Shown: in pieces, positions 62,062-64,000 of the stretch
Layout: the number at the start of each line of letters is the position of its first letter
Position numbering within the stretch: the stretch's first letter is position 1
Assembly (NCBI RefSeq): GCF_000973105.1
Contig: NC_015844.1
Span: forward strand, 806,001-870,000
Direction: 5' to 3'
DNA length: 64,000 nt
Origin: Zobellia galactanivorans
GTDB taxonomy: Bacteria > Bacteroidota > Bacteroidia > Flavobacteriales > Flavobacteriaceae
Made by a program: the position numbers and the translations under genes
Notes under the pieces: generated by a model
What the model was told of the DNA's origin: nothing
What the model saw: the letters and a program-made list of their open reading frames with translations, nothing else
Database searches by the model: none

Positions 62062-64000
62062 GGTTCAACCTACAACATATAAAACTCACGCGAATACTAC
62101 TGGTATTCATCCTTATCCTGACTGCCCAAACCGGACATTCACAGGACACCCTTCACTTAAAAAACAAGGATGTCCGCATTTATTTTGAAGCCGCCCGGGC
62201 CCATCGCAACAGGGACGAGACCGACCTGGCATTGGAAGCCCTTGAAAAGGCCGCAGAGGTCGCAGAAGCCAATGCCGACGTAAAGGCCTTGGTAGACTGC
62301 TACCATAAATTCGCCTTGGTATACCTCAAACTAAAGAAGGAAGAGACCACGTATTTTTACTGGGACAGGGCCAAAGCCCTGCTAAAAGACATAGAATACC
62401 CCTATGGCCATGCCATGCAAAAGTACATCGAAGCCATATTACTCTTTCACGACGACAAGAATTTTCAGGCCATTTTTATGCTCAATGAGGCCAAGCAACT
62501 GAACAACGACCGAAACTTCTTCAATAACATATTGCTCGCTGAAGGTAATATCTACCTAAAACTGGAAAAATTCGATAGCGCGGCAAAGAATTTCAATTCA
62601 CTTATTGTCAATACGGACATATACGAAAGTGACTATCTGGCGACCAGGGCACATTTGGGCCTCGCACAATTACATTTTCAAACGGAAAAGTTTAACGAAG
62701 CTGCCATAAATGCCGAGAACGCCCTCAAGCTTGCCAAGAAAAATAATTTTTTCAAGGAAATTTGGGAAGCCAATGAAATGCTCACCAACACTTACGAGCA
62801 ACTGGCCCAATACCCTAAATCTTTAGAGCACAACAAAAATTTACTACATATACGCGACTCGCTTTTCAATATTGCCAAAATGAAAACCGAGGCTAAGACT
62901 GCCGAAAAGATCCAGTTCGATTTTATGAGCGACGAGATAAAACGTCAAGAAGCCAAAATAGAAGAACTGAACGAATCAAAGAACAAATCGGACATTACGG
63001 CCATACTCACCTCCGCCCTATTGACGATCATTACCCTTTTGGCCGTTTCCCTTTTTAGGAACAACCAGATCAAACTGAAGACCAACGAGCTCTTACAGAC
63101 CAAGAACAATGAACTTAAGGCCGCAAGGGATGCCGCCGTAACGGCCATGGAAGCCAAGACCAATTTCTTGTCTACCGTAAGCCATGAACTAAGAACACCG
63201 CTCTATGCCGTAACGGGCCTTACCCATTTACTCTTGGAGGAAAACCCGAGCAAGAACCAAAAAGAACACCTAAAAGCCTTAAAGTTTTCAGGTGATTATT
63301 TGTTGAATTTCATTAACGACATTCTTCAGATCAACAAGATCGATGCCGATAAGCTGGAACCCCTGAACGTACAGTTCAATCTAAAAAAGGTACTTCAAGA
63401 AGTTATCGATTCGCTCAAACAGAGCGCACAGAACAACAAAACCGAATTAATTCTCGACTACGATCCCGAGATACCTTACCACATACTAAGCGACCCCTTG
63501 AAGCTTTCGCAGGTTTTCTTGAACCTCGTAGGCAACGCCCTTAAGTTTACAAAAAACGGAGAGGTACGGGTCATTGCCAAGTTATTGAAGAAAAACGACG
63601 AAGACATTACCCTCTACTTTGAGGTTAAGGATACGGGAATAGGTATAGCCAAAGAGCAGCAGGAAAATATTTTTGACGGCTTTGAACAGGGATCCATACA
63701 GATCAACAGGGAATACGGCGGTACCGGTTTGGGCCTTACCATCGTAAAAAGCCTATTGGGCCTATTCGGAAGTAAAATCCAACTACAAAGTGAACTCGGT
63801 GTGGGAAGCTCCTTCTTCTTTGAACTGGAAGCGAAAAGCAAGGAAAGCTTGGTTGACGATATTCCATTTGCCATCACCGAGCAGGAATACGACTTTAAGG
63901 GCTTGAACATTTTAATTGTTGAAGACAATAAGATCAACCAGGTCATCACCAAAAAAATGTTGAGCAAAAAAGAGATTACGAGCGACATTGCCAACAATGG
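62058..64000 (+). CDS. TPR hybrid histidine kinase (cut by window edge)
   Basis: The frame is open from 62058 to the window end (647 codons). No ATG lies near the start; TTG at 62058 overlaps the gap stop (TTGA) and gives a signal peptide (LTRILLVFILILTAQTGHSQ). TPR-like helices span about 35-270, a membrane helix about 312-330 (ITAILTSALLTIITLLAVSL), then HisKA with FLSTVSHELRTPLYAV (phospho-His), HATPase (FLNLVGNALKFTKNG, DTGIGIAKEQ, GGTGLGLTIVKSL) and the start of a receiver (NILIVEDNKINQVIT), truncated before its phospho-Asp. This is the periplasmic-TPR hybrid kinase type common in Bacteroidota. Confidence 0.9.
   Translation, partial: MRFNLQHIKLTRILLVFILILTAQTGHSQDTLHLKNKDVRIYFEAARAHRNRDETDLALEALEKAAEVAEANADVKALVDCYHKFALVYLKLKKEETTYFYWDRAKALLKDIEYPYGHAMQKYIEAILLFHDDKNFQAIFMLNEAKQLNNDRNFFNNILLAEGNIYLKLEKFDSAAKNFNSLIVNTDIYESDYLATRAHLGLAQLHFQTEKFNEAAINAENALKLAKKNNFFKEIWEANEMLTNTYEQLAQYPKSLEHNKNLLHIRDSLFNIAKMKTEAKTAEKIQFDFMSDEIKRQEAKIEELNESKNKSDITAILTSALLTIITLLAVSLFRNNQIKLKTNELLQTKNNELKAARDAAVTAMEAKTNFLSTVSHELRTPLYAVTGLTHLLLEENPSKNQKEHLKALKFSGDYLLNFINDILQINKIDADKLEPLNVQFNLKKVLQEVIDSLKQSAQNNKTELILDYDPEIPYHILSDPLKLSQVFLNLVGNALKFTKNGEVRVIAKLLKKNDEDITLYFEVKDTGIGIAKEQQENIFDGFEQGSIQINREYGGTGLGLTIVKSLLGLFGSKIQLQSELGVGSSFFFELEAKSKESLVDDIPFAITEQEYDFKGLNILIVEDNKINQVITKKMLSKKEITSDIANN

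Overview
The window is a chromosomal segment of a marine-type member of the Flavobacteriaceae (phylum Bacteroidota). The evidence is the gene order, the protein variants (large PEP carboxylase, THX, short HPF, bacterial acyl-CoA-binding protein, SprB-type repeats), promoters of the form TTG/TTTG-N17-19-TAnnTTTG, and mostly SD-less starts, with one striking exception at rpsU. I cannot fix the genus from sequence alone; a Zobellia/Maribacter-like organism would fit. I see no insertion sequence, prophage or CRISPR array. The region reads as core genome.

Layout. (1) 1-5300, minus strand: the translation/transcription cluster tRNA-Thr(UGU)-Tyr-Gly-Thr(GGU)-tuf-tRNA-Trp-secE-nusG-rplK-rplA-rplJ-rplL-rpoB; rpoB is cut by the window edge. 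Upstream of it lie hpf, xerC and rpsU. (2) 7095-14426, minus strand: an operon of an unusual alanine/glycine symporter, a helix-hairpin-helix protein and an acyl-CoA dehydrogenase; a K+ channel with PspC-like partner; a DUF2851 protein; a rhodanese. (3) 14588-23791, plus strand: MarR regulator plus YceI protein, then a complete tryptophan operon trpE-G-D-C-F-B-A preceded by a leader peptide with three consecutive Trp codons and a terminator hairpin, followed by two genes of unknown role. (4) 23862-33661, mostly minus: PEP carboxylase and pyruvate carboxylase separated by one glycosylase-like gene, ribosomal protein THX (plus strand), yaaA, rluD and a PASTA protein. (5) 33755-39493, plus: ddl, coaD, a PAS histidine kinase overlapping its response regulator, and an M14 metallopeptidase lipoprotein. 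(6) 39499-46754: divergent NUDIX/pyrE genes only 7 bp apart, SRPBCC protein, birA, then rsfS-ftsH-LUD protein-cdsA-psd-acyl-CoA-binding protein. (7) 46787-55193: creatininase-like amidase, membrane fatty-acid-hydroxylase-family protein, secreted hypothetical protein, TetR regulator flanked by two similar palindromes, valS, DUF1573 protein, PDZ/aspartyl protease. (8) 55336-64000, plus: aminotransferase, murB, ECF sigma with anti-sigma, small Cys-rich membrane protein, second sigma factor, lipA, a GAPDH, and a TPR hybrid histidine kinase cut by the right edge.

The most interesting signals are regulatory and not gene-content novelties: a hand-foldable trp attenuator driven by an almost leaderless promoter; the lone perfect Shine-Dalgarno at rpsU; MarR and TetR operator candidates; palindromes between pyc and THX; and a promoter embedded in the hpf terminator. 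At the protein level the symporter with an N-terminal SprB-like repeat and a lipoyl-like fold is the main oddity.
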